In this document: positions 33,746 to 34,553 of the stretch, piece after piece
Numbering within the stretch: the first letter of the stretch is position 1
Layout: each line of letters begins with the position of its first letter
Assembly (NCBI RefSeq): GCF_020829665.1
Contig: NZ_JAIVFT010000037.1
Coordinates: forward strand, 1 to 34,553
DNA: 34,553 nucleotides
Source of the DNA: Nostoc sp. CHAB 5824
GTDB lineage: Bacteria > Cyanobacteriota > Cyanobacteriia > Cyanobacteriales > Nostocaceae
Reading direction: 5' to 3'
Position numbers and translations under genes: made by a program
Notes under the pieces: generated by a model
Told to the model about the DNA's origin: nothing
Databases searched by the model: none
What the model saw: only the letters and a program-made list of their open reading frames with translations

Positions 33746-34427
33746 CTGTATTTCTTGCCTAGTCTAGTTTTTAGCTTTTTCTCAAAAATTAATTATAAAT
33801 TTTTAAGTCCTTCTACAGCCCTAGACTCACTGTAACGCCTATCTTCTCTTCCAAACGCTCCGCGAACGTAGCTGTGGCGATCGGGTAAATATCCATATAA
33901 GCCTCACCTGTAGGATGGGAGTCTTAAACCGCAGGCTCCCCAACAACTATGCTCTTATATATATAGTTAGTTCGAGCATTTGGATTCAAGATAAATGCCT
34001 CCAGCAAGACTACCTCCTGCCTTTTTCGATAATCACTACTATAGTTACTCAACTTGCATCAGATCCCATTTACAGACAAGCAACGTGCATTATTCACACA
34101 CTCAGGTTTAGCCACTTTGTTCTCGCCTCCCTCCTGTTGCTTAACCCATTAACTTGAAAGCAAGTCCAGTCAAGCGATTTGCCCTTTTAGAAAAAAAATA
34201 AATTTACCCCCTTGACAAACTAGGGGATGACTAGTTACTCTAGTTAAGTGGAAAGGCGAAAGAAGCCAACCACCGCTGAACCTGAAAAACATAATACTTT
34301 AAAAGCTTAATAAAAAACCAATCCTCGTCAAAAGATTTTATTTTTGGTAAATCCCAAAAAGATAATCGAAATTATAGATAGGATTCCGAGAAATATTTTT
34401 TTCGGAGCCACAAACTCGAAACACAAC
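33746..34427. other. 682-bp divergent region: rsmA promoter side and 16S leader
   Basis: No gene is seen. The left half holds a small hairpin (GGGAG 33917-33921 / CTCCC 33936-33940) and AT repeats around 33957-33965. The right half is the rRNA operon promoter and leader, including a short hairpin around 34384-34406 just before the 16S start. Confidence 0.5.
34212..34241 (+). promoter_or_regulatory. candidate rRNA operon promoter
   Basis: A consensus -35 TTGACA (34212-34217) is followed, 18 bp on, by TACTCT (34236-34241), a weak -10. It is about 190 bp upstream of the 16S 5' end, a usual leader length for rRNA operons. Confidence 0.5.

Positions 34428-34553
<126 letters not shown>

Noticed and set aside
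33907..33940. Hairpin resembling an IS200/IS605 end
   Set aside because: Only 5 bp pair, there is no tnpA or tnpB nearby, and no target motif could be confirmed.
33915..34157. 80-codon plus-strand frame before the 16S gene
   Set aside because: It has no ribosome site, low-complexity composition, and lies in the rRNA leader region.

Overview
The window looks like chromosomal DNA of a filamentous, probably heterocystous cyanobacterium close to Nostoc. The grounds are frequent GCGATCGC (HIP1) octamers, a dnaE gene that stops inside a split intein almost identical (from memory) to that of Nostoc punctiforme, a side-by-side Flv3/Flv1 flavodiiron pair, a cyanobacterial FtsH, the rsmA-ispE-DUF3082 cluster, and many short hairpin repeats and tandem repeats between genes.

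Layout. 1-3400: the tail of an unidentified gene, a SAM methyltransferase, the tmRNA gene ssrA with its terminator, an IS630-type transposase remnant and 1.3 kb of AT-rich non-coding DNA. 3400-7000: flv3 and flv1, which together should make the O2-reducing flavodiiron pair. 7000-10400: a TIGR03032-type protein, a broken FG-GAP/RTX surface-protein gene and a 59-codon ORF with its own terminator. 10370-16400: an SLC1-type symporter (minus strand), dnaE-N with the N-half of the split intein, a HicB-like fragment, acetate kinase ackA and twelve 21-bp tandem repeats. 16590-19333: a CARDB-haloperoxidase, a 151-bp MITE-like inverted repeat, an RTX C-terminal fragment and a small relic of an ackA 3' end. 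19334-21774: three minus-strand genes of unknown function that appear to share a motif; this is the best candidate here for something undescribed. 22247-26403: a TPR-like membrane protein, a GNAT acetyltransferase, a PabC-like aminotransferase and ftsH with a strong terminator. 26625-29934: a Uma2-family gene broken by one nonsense codon, a small membrane ORF, and divergent ltrA and cupin genes. 30185-33745 (minus strand): tRNA-Gly(CCC), a GerMN lipoprotein, and the rsmA-ispE-DUF3082 group. The window ends in the first ~126 nt of a 16S rRNA gene, divergent from rsmA, which modifies that rRNA.

The housekeeping genes look intact. The accessory parts (8.7-9.7 kb, 16.1-19.3 kb, 26.6-27.3 kb) show repeated decay: frame-shifted fusion, nonsense mutation, C-terminal fragments, duplicated gene tails and repeat expansion. 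Family assignments rest on motifs read by eye and on memory of the families; no database search was run.
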